Below are positions 16,291-24,769 of a stretch of 64,000 bases of DNA, in pieces (the first letter of the stretch is position 1; every line of letters begins with the position of its first letter). Source of the DNA: Nitratireductor arenosus. Lineage in GTDB: Bacteria > Pseudomonadota > Alphaproteobacteria > Rhizobiales > Rhizobiaceae. The notes beneath the pieces were generated by a model, which was not told where the DNA came from, searched no databases, and was given only the letters and a program-made list of their open reading frames with translations. The stretch spans positions 35,689 to 99,688 of the forward strand of contig NZ_WPHG01000009.1 of assembly GCF_009742725.1 (NCBI RefSeq), written 5' to 3'. Position numbers and translations under genes: made by a program.

Positions 16291-17310
16291 TCAGCGCCAA
16301 CCCAAGGCCGGGGCGACGTGGGTCAGGATCGCCTCGATGACATGCGCATTGTCGTCGACACCGAGCTGGTTGGGGACGGTGAGCAGCAGCGTGTCAGCCT
16401 CGGCGATGGCCTCGTCGCCCTTCAACTGCTCGATAAGGACGTCCGGCTCGGCGGCATAGGAGCGGCCGAACACGGCGAGCTTTTCAGGCTCGATGTAACC
16501 GAAATGATCTTCGCTCTCGTTGCCGCCGAAATACGCCCGGTCGCGATCGTCCACCAACGCGAAGATGCTGCGGCTGACGGAGACCCGCGGCTCGCGCGTG
16601 TGACCGGCCGCCTTCCACGCCTCGCGGAAGGCGCGAATCTGATCGGCCTGCTGGAGATGAAAGGGTTTTCCGCTCTCGTCGAACTTGAGTGTGGAGCTCT
16701 GCAGGTTCATTCCCAGTTTTGCTGCCCATTCCGCAGTTGCGTTGGTGGCGGCGCCCCACCAGATGCGATCACGCAAGCCCTCCGAATGTGGTTCGACACG
16801 CAGCAGGCCAGGCGGGTTCGGAAACATCGGGCGCGGGTTGGGTTGTGCAAAGCCTTTGCCGCGCAGCACGTCGAGGAACACGTCGGTGTGCTGCCGGGCC
16901 ATGTCGGCATCGCTCTCGCCCTCTTGCGGAACGTGGCCGAAGTAGCGCCAGCCATCGATCACCTGCTCTGGCGAGCCGCGGCTGATGCCCAGTTGCAAAC
17001 GCCCTCCGGCGATCAGGTCGGCGGCGCCGGCGTCTTCGGCCATGTAGAGCGGGTTCTCGTAGCGCATGTCGATGACCGCCGTGCCGATCTCGATGCGGCT
17101 GGTCTTGGCGCCAATCGCCGCCAGCAGCGGGAACGGCGAGCCAAGCTGGCGGGCGAAGTGATGCACGCGGAAATATGCCCCATCCGCGCCCAGCTCTTCG
17201 GTAGCAACGGCCAGATCGATGGACTGCAGGAGTGCATCGGATGCAGACCGTGTCTGCGACTGGGGCGAGGGCGTCCAGTGTCCGAACGACAGAAAACCGA
17301 TCTTTTTCAT
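16291..17310 (-). CDS. Luciferase-like (LLM) flavin-dependent oxidoreductase
   Basis: A 339-residue TIM-barrel protein of the bacterial luciferase family, which uses reduced flavin for monooxygenation or related reactions. Family marks are LATEELGADGAYFRVHH-like N-terminal strands (here AVATEELGADGAYFRVHHF), IEIGTAVIDMRYENPLYMAED, and ADLIAGGRLQLGISRGSP. The substrate cannot be read from sequence. It stands alone, opposite the toxin-antitoxin pair, with no flavin reductase nearby, so it may be cargo of the adjacent integrase/transposon region. Confidence 0.85.
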   Translation of the reverse strand: MKKIGFLSFGHWTPSPQSQTRSASDALLQSIDLAVATEELGADGAYFRVHHFARQLGSPFPLLAAIGAKTSRIEIGTAVIDMRYENPLYMAEDAGAADLIAGGRLQLGISRGSPEQVIDGWRYFGHVPQEGESDADMARQHTDVFLDVLRGKGFAQPNPRPMFPNPPGLLRVEPHSEGLRDRIWWGAATNATAEWAAKLGMNLQSSTLKFDESGKPFHLQQADQIRAFREAWKAAGHTREPRVSVSRSIFALVDDRDRAYFGGNESEDHFGYIEPEKLAVFGRSYAAEPDVLIEQLKGDEAIAEADTLLLTVPNQLGVDDNAHVIEAILTHVAPALGWR

Positions 17311-17428
17311 GAGAATGCCACGTCAGAGTGAAAGGCGCTCGCGTTATCTAGTTATTGAACCGCTGGCGCGCCACGCCGAATTCGCCCACCAGATGTGCGA
17401 GAAGGGCAGGGGAGGGGGTTTTTTGTCC

Positions 17429-18715
17429 CTACAGCCCGCTTGCCTTGGTGAGATTGACTCGAAACCGATCGCGGCGCCGCTGATATCTACGGGTCATCTC
17501 GGCGGAGGCGTGGCCGAGCTGCTTTTGCACGTAGCGCTCGTCGACCTCGGCCGACGAGGCAAGCCCGGCGCGCAGCGAATGCCCCGCGAACTTTTGTTCT
17601 CGTTCGCCCTCGGAAAGATCGCCGCGTACGCCGGCCGCCAGCGCTGCCCGCTTGACCAGGCGTGCCACCTCCTGGTCGTTGAGCCGCTCGCTGCCCACCT
17701 TTTTGCCTTGCCCCGTCACCCTTCGGAACAGCGGCCCGTGGGCAATGCGCGCGAGCTTGAGCCAGGTCTCCAGCGCCACGACCGGGCAGGTCGTGTCGGA
17801 CGAGCCCCGGCCGATCTCGACCTCCCGCCAGCCGGTCTTGCCACGCAACGTGACGAGCAGGCCTTTTTCGAAGACCTCGATCCAGCCGCGGCCGTCCTCG
17901 GTTTGGTCGCGGCCGACGTCCAGGCCGACGATTTCGGAACGACGCAGCCCGCCGGCAAAGCCGAGAAGCAGCATGGCACGGTCGCGCAAGCCGCGCAGGG
18001 TACCCCGATCGAGGGTTTCCAGCATGGCCATGAGATTCTCGGGCAGGATGGCTTCCTTCTGTACTGGCGGTTTTGCGTGGCTGTTGCGAATGCCGGCCAT
18101 GACGGTGGCGATGTGCCGGTCTTTCCTGTCCAGCGGCTGGCCACGCTGTGCATAGTTCCACGTCAGCGAGGAGAGGCGCCGCTCGATCGTGGATACGGAG
18201 TTCGGCTTCTTGTCGCCGGTCGCCTTTCCTGAGGCGCAGGCGGTGATGTAGAGGCCGACCAACTGCGGATCGGGCGGGAACACGTCCAGACCTTGGCGGC
18301 GCGCCCAGGCGCAAAAATGCTTCCAGTCCGCAGCGTAGGCGCGGCGGGTGTTGGCCGAGCTCGCCGCCTCGACATAATCGCGCGCGCGATCGGCCAACGC
18401 GTCGAGATGCGCCGGCAGGCGCGGATTGGCGACGGCCGGAAGAGGGGAGGGGGCTTCGGCTGACAGTTCTTCCGGGGCGCGACCCATCTCCATGACGACA
18501 TCGATGATGTCGGGCAAATCGTCCGCAGCTTTCGCCTCCAGCCCGGCCGACGACCGCAGACCTAAAGCATCGTCCTGCGCCCCCGTGCTGTGGGGCGGTG
18601 CGGAGGGTCGCGCGAGGCGATTTTCGGGCTTCTGCTCGACGATTCGGGCTGTCACTCGCGTTTTTTCAACGGACGGCAAGTGATTGATCTGGCGCGAATC
18701 ATCTTCGGAGTTCAT
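17429..18715 (-). CDS. Tyrosine site-specific recombinase (phage-type integrase)
   Basis: This 428-residue protein has a variable N-terminal 90 residues, a SAM-like core-binding domain (SSANTRRAYAADWKHFCAWA, about residues 112-131) and a C-terminal catalytic domain. Active-site residues are visible: Arg in GGLRRSEIVGLD, HSLRAG, LGH in QKQLGHAS, and the Tyr nucleophile in MTRRYQRR close to the C-terminus. It diverges from tniA across 70 bp, so the two probably share a control region and move as one element. Tyrosine recombinases next to TniABQ genes can act in cointegrate resolution or as separate integrases; which applies here is unknown. Confidence 0.9.
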   Translation of the reverse strand: MNSEDDSRQINHLPSVEKTRVTARIVEQKPENRLARPSAPPHSTGAQDDALGLRSSAGLEAKAADDLPDIIDVVMEMGRAPEELSAEAPSPLPAVANPRLPAHLDALADRARDYVEAASSANTRRAYAADWKHFCAWARRQGLDVFPPDPQLVGLYITACASGKATGDKKPNSVSTIERRLSSLTWNYAQRGQPLDRKDRHIATVMAGIRNSHAKPPVQKEAILPENLMAMLETLDRGTLRGLRDRAMLLLGFAGGLRRSEIVGLDVGRDQTEDGRGWIEVFEKGLLVTLRGKTGWREVEIGRGSSDTTCPVVALETWLKLARIAHGPLFRRVTGQGKKVGSERLNDQEVARLVKRAALAAGVRGDLSEGEREQKFAGHSLRAGLASSAEVDERYVQKQLGHASAEMTRRYQRRRDRFRVNLTKASGL

Positions 18716-18785
18716 TGGCGGATTCTAGCCGAATCAGCGGATTTTTCGTAGTATTCGAACGGACGAACTTTACAGCGAGGCCGCT

Positions 18786-20441
18786 GTGGTTCACGAGCCA
18801 GATAAGGACACGGTCGATGATGCCGCCTGGAATGAGGCGGTTGCAAGGGAGGCCGTGATCCGTAGCCTGGTCTCGCTTGACCGCCCCGGCCGCTCAGATT
18901 TTTTCAGGGCTTGCCACAAGCTCGGCCTCAAGCGAACCCGGCTTTACGAACTGATCAGGACGTATCGGGAGCATCCGGTCACGAGCTCGCTGTTGCCGCG
19001 CTCGGCCGGCACGAGACAAGGCAGCCGCCGATTGCCGAACGAGACCGAAGCGGTAATCGCTGGAGCGCTCCGGGACTTTTACTCGACGCGCCAGAAGCCG
19101 AGCATCAATCGGCTGCACAAGGAGATCCGCAGGCTCTGCCGATCGCGTGGCGTGCGCGCACCGTCCTGGCATGCGGTGAAGGCACGGATCGCGACCATGG
19201 ACCCCGCCGAATTGGCCAGGGCACGGGAAGGATCGAAGGCGGCACGTGATCGCTTCCGGCCGGTACCGGGGGAATATACCGCTGAGTGCGCGTTCGACGT
19301 CGTCCAGATCGATCACACGCTGGTCGATGTCATTGTCGTCGATCGCCAATATCGACGGCCGCTGCAGAGGCCGTGGCTGACTCTCGCCATCGACGTGGCG
19401 AGCCGGATGGTCGCGGGCTTCTACCTGACACTCGAGGCGCCGTCGACGGCCTCGGTTGCTCTCGCAATCCAGCACATTGTCCAGCCGAAAGAATCCTGGC
19501 TCGCAGGGCTTGGGATCGATGCGGAGTGGCCGATTTCCGGGTTCCCGGACACGATCCATCTCGACAATGCCAAGGAATTCCGGTCGCAGGCGCTACGACG
19601 GGGCGCCGAGGAACATGGCATCGAACTCATCCATCGTCCGGTTGCCACGCCCCATTATGGCGGGCATATCGAGCGGCTGATCGGCACCATGATGGGCGCC
19701 GTCCACCTTCTCCCGGGCACGACGTTCAGCGACATCGACGAGCGCGGCGGCTACGATTCTGCCGCCAATGCGACGATGACGATGGATGAACTGGAGCGCT
19801 GGATGGCGCTCGAGATCACGCGCTACCACGCCGATCGGCATGGAGCGCTGGGGATCCCGCCGCTCGCCGCTTGGCACGAGGCCGCGGTCCGCCGTGTCAG
19901 GCCGGTGCGTCATCCCCATGATCTCGCGGGTTTCATGATCGATTTCCTGCCCAGTGTGGACCGGCTGGTGCGGCGTGACGGCATTCACCTGTTCGGTCTG
20001 CGCTACTGGGATGACGTGTTGAGCATCTGGGCCGGCCGGGTTGATCGGCCGTTGCGCGTTTCCTACGATCCGCGCGATCTTTCGAGGATTTTCGTGCGTG
20101 CTCCGGACGGTAAGCGCTGGCCGATCCGCTTTGCCGATCTGCGGCGCCCGCCGATCACGCTTGGCGAACATCGCCGCGCCCGGACCGCCCTGCGGGAACG
20201 CGGTCTGGCGTTGGTCGACGAGCAACTGATCTTCGATACCATCGAGGCGCAGCGCGCTCTGGTCGATGAGGCGACGGTGCGCACCAAGGCAGCGCGTCAG
20301 CTGGTGGAAAAGCGCGAGCGAGCGCTCGGTGCCGCAGCGCCAAACAAATCGCCGGCGCGGACCGAGCCTGCGCAAGCTGACGAAGACCGCCCGATCGATT
20401 GGAGCAAGGTGCCGGTCTACGCCGTGGAAGAATGGTCGTGA
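18786..20441 (+). CDS. tniA: TniA-type DDE transposase (Mu/Tn5053/Tn552 group)
   Basis: TniA catalyses the strand-transfer steps of transposition for Tn5053/Tn552-like elements. The 551-residue protein has N-terminal helix-turn-helix regions, an integrase-core domain with DDE residues in VQIDHTLVD, TIHLDNAKEF and HIERLIGTMMG, and a Mu-type C-terminal beta-barrel (SIWAGRVDRPLRVSYDPRDL), then a basic tail. It overlaps tniB and is followed by tniQ, the full operon of this transposon class. The length is normal and no disruption is seen. Confidence 0.92.
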   Translation: MVHEPDKDTVDDAAWNEAVAREAVIRSLVSLDRPGRSDFFRACHKLGLKRTRLYELIRTYREHPVTSSLLPRSAGTRQGSRRLPNETEAVIAGALRDFYSTRQKPSINRLHKEIRRLCRSRGVRAPSWHAVKARIATMDPAELARAREGSKAARDRFRPVPGEYTAECAFDVVQIDHTLVDVIVVDRQYRRPLQRPWLTLAIDVASRMVAGFYLTLEAPSTASVALAIQHIVQPKESWLAGLGIDAEWPISGFPDTIHLDNAKEFRSQALRRGAEEHGIELIHRPVATPHYGGHIERLIGTMMGAVHLLPGTTFSDIDERGGYDSAANATMTMDELERWMALEITRYHADRHGALGIPPLAAWHEAAVRRVRPVRHPHDLAGFMIDFLPSVDRLVRRDGIHLFGLRYWDDVLSIWAGRVDRPLRVSYDPRDLSRIFVRAPDGKRWPIRFADLRRPPITLGEHRRARTALRERGLALVDEQLIFDTIEAQRALVDEATVRTKAARQLVEKRERALGAAAPNKSPARTEPAQADEDRPIDWSKVPVYAVEEWS

Positions 20442-21361
20442 GAGGGGAGGGGACATACGAACATCTCGACGAGCGGTACCGTCGCTACGCCGAGCTGCCT
20501 GACGACGAGCGCATCGCCTGGATCAAGGCCGATCGCTGGATCGGTTTCGAGCAGGCGGAAGCTGCACTTCTCCGCCTGAATTCCTTGCTGGCCTATCCGC
20601 CGCGCGACCGCATGCCTTGCCTGCTGATCTATGGCGACACCGGCATGGGCAAGACCAAGATCGTCCGGAAGTTCGAGCGTGCGCACCCGGCTACCTTCTG
20701 CCAGTCGACCGGAGTTACGAACAGGCCTGTCGTCGTGGCGCAGGTGCCCTCGGAGCCAGTCGAGCGTGACCTATACCGGGAATTGCTGGCCAGTCTGCAG
20801 GCTCCGGCGCTCGTCGGTGGCGCGCTTGCCCGGGAGAAGGACATCTGCCGCTCGCTGCTGCGCACCGTCGGCGCCAGGATAATCGTGCTCGACGAGGTCA
20901 ACGGCATGCTGGCAGGAACCTATCGCCAGCAGCGGATTTTTCTGAATGCGCTGCGGTTTCTCGCCAACGACCTGAGAGTCCCGCTCGTCTGCGTCGGCAC
21001 CGATCTGGCGCGCCAGGCCTTGCTCACCGACGCTCAACTCGCCGAACGTTTCGAGGCGTTTCATCTCAAGCCCTGGAAGAACGATCACGCCTTTGCGCGG
21101 CTCTTGAAGAGCCTGGCGGGAATCCTGCCGTTGCGTGCCGCGTCCGATCTCGACAGAGAGCCGGTTCGTGAGCGGATCCATCTGCTCACTAGCGGCGTCA
21201 CGGCGCGAATTTTCCGGCTGATCGAAACAGCCTCCGAGGAGGCAATCCGGTCGGGAAGGGAGCGGCTGGACCTGATGAGCTTCGGAGACGATCTCGTTCT
21301 GCCGCTTGTGTCGATGACGCAATCGGCACGCCGGCGAATGCCGCAAGCGGCGGCCGGGTGA
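20432..21361 (+). CDS. tniB: TniB-type AAA+ ATPase, transposition helper
   Basis: TniB is the ATP-dependent target-selection partner of TniA, related to TnsC and MuB. The 309-residue protein has Walker A GDTGMGKTKI near residue 73, Walker B RIIVLDEVNGML near 150 and a sensor-type VCVGTDLARQAL segment. I start it at ATG 20432, inside the end of tniA, preceded by GGAAG; a GTG at 20438 overlapping the tniA stop is an alternative. Its stop overlaps the tniQ ATG by one base (TGATG). Confidence 0.92.
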   Translation: MVVRGEGTYEHLDERYRRYAELPDDERIAWIKADRWIGFEQAEAALLRLNSLLAYPPRDRMPCLLIYGDTGMGKTKIVRKFERAHPATFCQSTGVTNRPVVVAQVPSEPVERDLYRELLASLQAPALVGGALAREKDICRSLLRTVGARIIVLDEVNGMLAGTYRQQRIFLNALRFLANDLRVPLVCVGTDLARQALLTDAQLAERFEAFHLKPWKNDHAFARLLKSLAGILPLRAASDLDREPVRERIHLLTSGVTARIFRLIETASEEAIRSGRERLDLMSFGDDLVLPLVSMTQSARRRMPQAAAG

Positions 21362-22533
21362 TGGAGCCGGGTCGTCTACCCGTCGCGCCGCGGCCCTGTC
21401 GCGACGAGCTACTGTCCTCCTGGATGGCGCGCGTGGCATGCCGCTATGGCCTGACGGCGCCGGAACTGGCCGGCTATTTCAGTGACCTGTCGTCACCCCT
21501 GCTTATCGACGATGGCGCTCCGGCAACCGGCCAGACGAGCGTGTGGGCGCGAGCATGTGGCGTCGACTCCGATCGGTTGCAGCGCCTATCCTTGAGCAGG
21601 CGCTATCCGCGACGGCCCCGATCTTGGTACGTGAGCAGGGGGCCGGAATGGACGCCGTCGACAGTGACCGGGTCGACTCCGATTTGTCTCGCCTGCTTCA
21701 CTGACGATCACGCCGCGGGCCGCGACGCCTACTTGCGAGCCGGCTGGGTGTTTGCCGAACGCTGCATCTGCCCGGTCCACGGCCACCTGCTTCGCGATCG
21801 TTGTGTATCGTGTCACCGGCGTCTTTCTGTGGCTTTTCGCCTGCGCGAGGGATGCGCTCGGCCTGTTTGCAGCCATTGCGCGCGGCTTCTCACCGATAGG
21901 GGAGGGGAGGGCGCTCAGCCACAGGATCCCGTCCTCCTGGCGACGGCGCTGGCCACCCAGCAGCGGATCACGGCATGCGTCAACGGAGGCAAGGCCGAGC
22001 GGGAGCAGTTCGAGAAGGCGCTTGCGACACTTTGGGCGCCGCTCGACCACCCCGCTGCAGCGCGACCCGCACTGGCGCTGTGGTTCAACGAAGCCGGCTG
22101 GCGCTCTCCCTACGACGTCCGGCATGCCGTCGGCGCCGATTCTCCGCTCGGGCAGTTGCCGGTGCGCTGGCGTTTCCTCACGCTGCTTGCCCTCAACGAT
22201 ATCTTCGGCCCCGATCCGTGCGTCGACGGTACGTCGCCGCCTGGCGCCGCCCACCTGGTGCGGCGGGCCGCGCCACGGCGGGAACGGCTCTCAAGGTCGA
22301 GCCGACGGCCACATGTCCAGCTACAGAAGCGCTCCTCGGCCGAATACGAGCGCCTGGCGCGTCAAATTCTGGCTGATCCGCGCTGGATCGCCGCCGAAAA
22401 GCTGCCACGGCGGAAACGGGAGCGTGTTCGAGCAGGTCTGATCGATGCCGCGCTTGCGGGGAACTCGGCGGCACCTGGGGCAAGGCTGTCGCCCCGGCCG
22501 CGGAGCGGCGGGCGGGCGATTCAGATATCGTGA
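21361..22533 (+). CDS. tniQ: TniQ-family transposition protein with zinc-binding motifs
   Basis: TniQ proteins, related to TnsD, help choose the target in Tn7- and Tn5053-like transposition. This 390-residue protein opens with the family region (DELLSSWMARVACRYGLT) and carries paired zinc-finger-like clusters (ICLACFTDDH; CICPVHGHLLRDRCVSCHRR; CARPVCSHCARLL, about residues 100-185). ATG 21361 overlaps the tniB stop. The C-terminus is Arg-rich. It ends 80 bp before the last of a cluster of short repeats that probably form one transposon end. Confidence 0.9.
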   Translation: MEPGRLPVAPRPCRDELLSSWMARVACRYGLTAPELAGYFSDLSSPLLIDDGAPATGQTSVWARACGVDSDRLQRLSLSRRYPRRPRSWYVSRGPEWTPSTVTGSTPICLACFTDDHAAGRDAYLRAGWVFAERCICPVHGHLLRDRCVSCHRRLSVAFRLREGCARPVCSHCARLLTDRGGEGAQPQDPVLLATALATQQRITACVNGGKAEREQFEKALATLWAPLDHPAAARPALALWFNEAGWRSPYDVRHAVGADSPLGQLPVRWRFLTLLALNDIFGPDPCVDGTSPPGAAHLVRRAAPRRERLSRSSRRPHVQLQKRSSAEYERLARQILADPRWIAAEKLPRRKRERVRAGLIDAALAGNSAAPGARLSPRPRSGGRAIQIS

Positions 22534-22610
22534 GACTCCCCGCCGTGTCGCGTAGTCTCACAATTCCGACTCAGCCAGTCTCACAATTGTGCTCGGGGAA
22601 TCTCATAACC
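22528..22610. repeat. Cluster of TniA-type terminal repeats behind tniQ
   Basis: Three direct copies of an element with core AGTCTCACAATT occur at 22554, 22577 and 22599 (the last diverged to AATCTCATAACC), spaced 23 and 22 bp. One inverted copy (ATCGTGAGACT) lies at 22527-22537, overlapping the end of tniQ. Tn7- and Tn5053-class elements carry arrays of transposase-binding sites of about 20 bp at each end, so this is probably one transposon end. I found no matching array upstream of the integrase or tniA. Confidence 0.55.
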
Positions 22611-22924
22611 GTGCGCGAGATTTCGATCGCAGGCACGATTGACGCCTATTCTGGCGCTCTGCTCGACGAGAGAGGCCATTCCTCGGCAAGGGGTCCGGGA
22701 ATGGGCCGCAAACCTGGTCCGCTCAATGAACGCGAATTCTCGTCGATCTGACGCCTAAAGGAGGCTGTCCGGCGATGAAAAACGAGCCACATGGGCCATT
22801 TCCGCCGCATGCCAGATAACGACCGATAAGGCAACATTATCAGTCATTTTGTCTCCACGACAGGCGCGGCGGTTGGTGGTTAAATGAATTGCCAAAAGCG
22901 CCGCGCTGATTCATCGTGGTTTCG
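22611..22924. other. Gap between tniQ and the DUF1403 gene
   Basis: No convincing gene is visible. A strong Shine-Dalgarno (AAAGGAGG) precedes a 14-codon ORF at 22774, which may be the stump of a lost gene. A small dyad GATAA-N7-TTATC lies near 22830. The DUF1403 promoter should be here. Confidence 0.35.
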
Positions 22925-23947
22925 ATGATTCTCCGCCCCAAATCTCTTTCCCGCCACCACGCCCCGCTTGCCGGTGCCCCTTCGACCGTGCCGACGGCAC
23001 CCGTCCCGGCCTGGTTGCGCCGGGCGGTTGCCGATGCGCAAAACCTTGCCGGAAAAGAAGTCGCGGACATCGCGCTCGTTGCCGGCGCCGCCATCGGCGC
23101 CTTGGATGCGGTGGTCCGCCGCGACGAAAAATGGGCCGGCGCCTGGCGGCAGCGGCTGGCGCTTGCCGCGGCCGCGACAACGGCGAAGCAGGCCGGTCGC
23201 GTCGAGGAGTCTTTGGCACTGCGCGACGCGGTGCTGCTGACGAAGCCCGGTGATGATGTTGGCCCCGCCGGTCGCTTGCTGTTGGCGTGGCGCCGGCTGG
23301 CGACCCGACCGGCAGAAGAACTGCTGACGGAGAAAAATCTCGCTGCGGTGCTGGAAGAGTTTGGTTTTTTCGCCCGCGACGGCGAGGTGGTCAGCGACCT
23401 GGCGGGCGAGCTTCGGCAACTCGCGGTCGGCGCCGGGACGGTCGAGATGCTGACCGGCGCGTTCATGGCTGCCGAGCGTTGCGGGTTTGGGCGCGCCGTC
23501 GGCGCCTGGCTCGCCGATGTTTTGCTGGCGCAGCGGCTGGGCTGGGCTCATGCGATTCCGCTGCTGGGCGGCGAAGCGGCCTTGGGTTCACACGCCAGCC
23601 GCCGGCGCGGCGGGCCCGCCCTTGTCACGGCCACGGGAATCGAGATGGACGGGGAGGGGACAAAAGAACTGCTTGCCGCGCGGGCGCGCGCCGCGCTGCG
23701 CGCCATCGATCTGTCCGCCGAGCTCGAGCGCCGGGCGGACAAGCTCCTTGCAGTCGCGCCCAAACTCAGGGCCAAAGCAGCGGACGCCGTGGTCGAAAGA
23801 CTCCTGTTCGACGACGCGCTCGTGGCATCAGAAAAGATCACCGGCATGAGTGAGCGCGGCCTGCGCCGCCTGTTCGACCGGCTGCAAACACTCGGCGCCG
23901 TGCGCGAGCTCACCGGGCGCCCCACGTTCCGTATCTATGGGCTGTGA
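22925..23947 (+). CDS. DUF1403 family protein
   Basis: A 340-residue, Ala/Arg/Leu-rich helical protein matching the DUF1403 family, common on rhizobial plasmids and near mobile regions; no biochemical function is established as far as I know. No catalytic motif is evident. ATG 22925 is used; a GTG three codons upstream is possible. Its stop overlaps a GTG that opens the scpB frame, so the two genes are translationally coupled. The C-terminal 60 residues (SERGLRRLFDRLQTLGAVRELTG) look like a winged helix. The link with an ScpB-like partner suggests a role in DNA organisation; this is inference. Confidence 0.75.
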   Translation: MILRPKSLSRHHAPLAGAPSTVPTAPVPAWLRRAVADAQNLAGKEVADIALVAGAAIGALDAVVRRDEKWAGAWRQRLALAAAATTAKQAGRVEESLALRDAVLLTKPGDDVGPAGRLLLAWRRLATRPAEELLTEKNLAAVLEEFGFFARDGEVVSDLAGELRQLAVGAGTVEMLTGAFMAAERCGFGRAVGAWLADVLLAQRLGWAHAIPLLGGEAALGSHASRRRGGPALVTATGIEMDGEGTKELLAARARAALRAIDLSAELERRADKLLAVAPKLRAKAADAVVERLLFDDALVASEKITGMSERGLRRLFDRLQTLGAVRELTGRPTFRIYGL

Positions 23948-23949
23948 CG

Positions 23950-24672
23950 ATGGCGGCTGGTTCGACGAAGGCTCGCCGAGACAATGGGGATGGGCAACGA
24001 CCGTTGCTTGATCGGGAGCTGGATCATTTGCCGCCGGAGGCGCGCTGGCGCGAATGGATGCACCGGGTCGAGGCAACCATCTTTGCCGCCAGCGAGCCGG
24101 TCGGCCGCGAGACGCTGGCGAAGATCGTCGGCAAGAGCTGCAGCGTTGATCTCCTGATCGACGACATTCGGGAAGAACTGCGCGGCCGGCCCTATGACCT
24201 GGTCGCCGTCGCCGGCGGCTGGAAACACTTGACCCGGCCCGCCTATGCCGATGCCATCCGCAGTGCATTTGGCAGTGCATTTGGCACGGCCGTCGGCGGG
24301 AACGGGCATGCCAAAGACCTGACGCAGCCGGACGTGCTGGTGCTGATGTGCATCGCCTACTTCCAGCCGATCACCCGCGCCGAGTTGTCGTCCTTCTTCG
24401 GCAAGGAGGTCAGCCGCGACCTGATCGGCCATCTGCGTGGAGCAAAGCTGATCGCCGCCGGGCCGCGCAGCCCGACGCCGGGCGCACCTTATACCTACGT
24501 CACGACCAAAGAATTCCTGCTCGAGTTCGGGCTGGACACGCTGCGCGATCTGCCGGATTTCGAGGCGCTCGAGGATGCGGGCTTGCTCAGCAAGGAAAAG
24601 CTGCTGGCAGGGGATATCATGCCAGAGTTCGCCGCTCGCCAAGAGGACGTCGGAGACGAGACGAGCGAGTAG
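23950..24672 (+). CDS. scpB: ScpB-like SMC-kleisin accessory protein
   Basis: ScpB proteins are tandem winged-helix dimers that bind the kleisin ScpA in the SMC complex, which organises chromosomes. This 240-residue protein has the expected first winged helix (WREWMHRVEATIFAASEPVGRETLAKIVG, in part) and second (DVLVLMCIAYFQPITRAELSSFFG; RDLIGHLRGAKLIAAG; YTYVTTKEFLLEFGLDTLRDLP). No scpA or smc gene lies nearby, so it may work with the chromosomal complex or with the DUF1403 protein encoded just before it. ATG 23950 is used; a GTG at 23944 overlaps the upstream stop. Confidence 0.85.
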   Translation: MAAGSTKARRDNGDGQRPLLDRELDHLPPEARWREWMHRVEATIFAASEPVGRETLAKIVGKSCSVDLLIDDIREELRGRPYDLVAVAGGWKHLTRPAYADAIRSAFGSAFGTAVGGNGHAKDLTQPDVLVLMCIAYFQPITRAELSSFFGKEVSRDLIGHLRGAKLIAAGPRSPTPGAPYTYVTTKEFLLEFGLDTLRDLPDFEALEDAGLLSKEKLLAGDIMPEFAARQEDVGDETSE

Positions 24673-24769
24673 TTGGACGCTGACGACGGAACGACCGATC
24701 ACCCGATCGATCGTAACCGACTGAAATCGTTAACGTGCTTTTTATCGCGCTCGCCTAGCCTCAAGCGCA

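Noticed and set aside
22530..22751. A 73-codon ORF over the repeat array behind tniQ
   Set aside because: It runs through the repeats and has no motif; more likely the transposon end.
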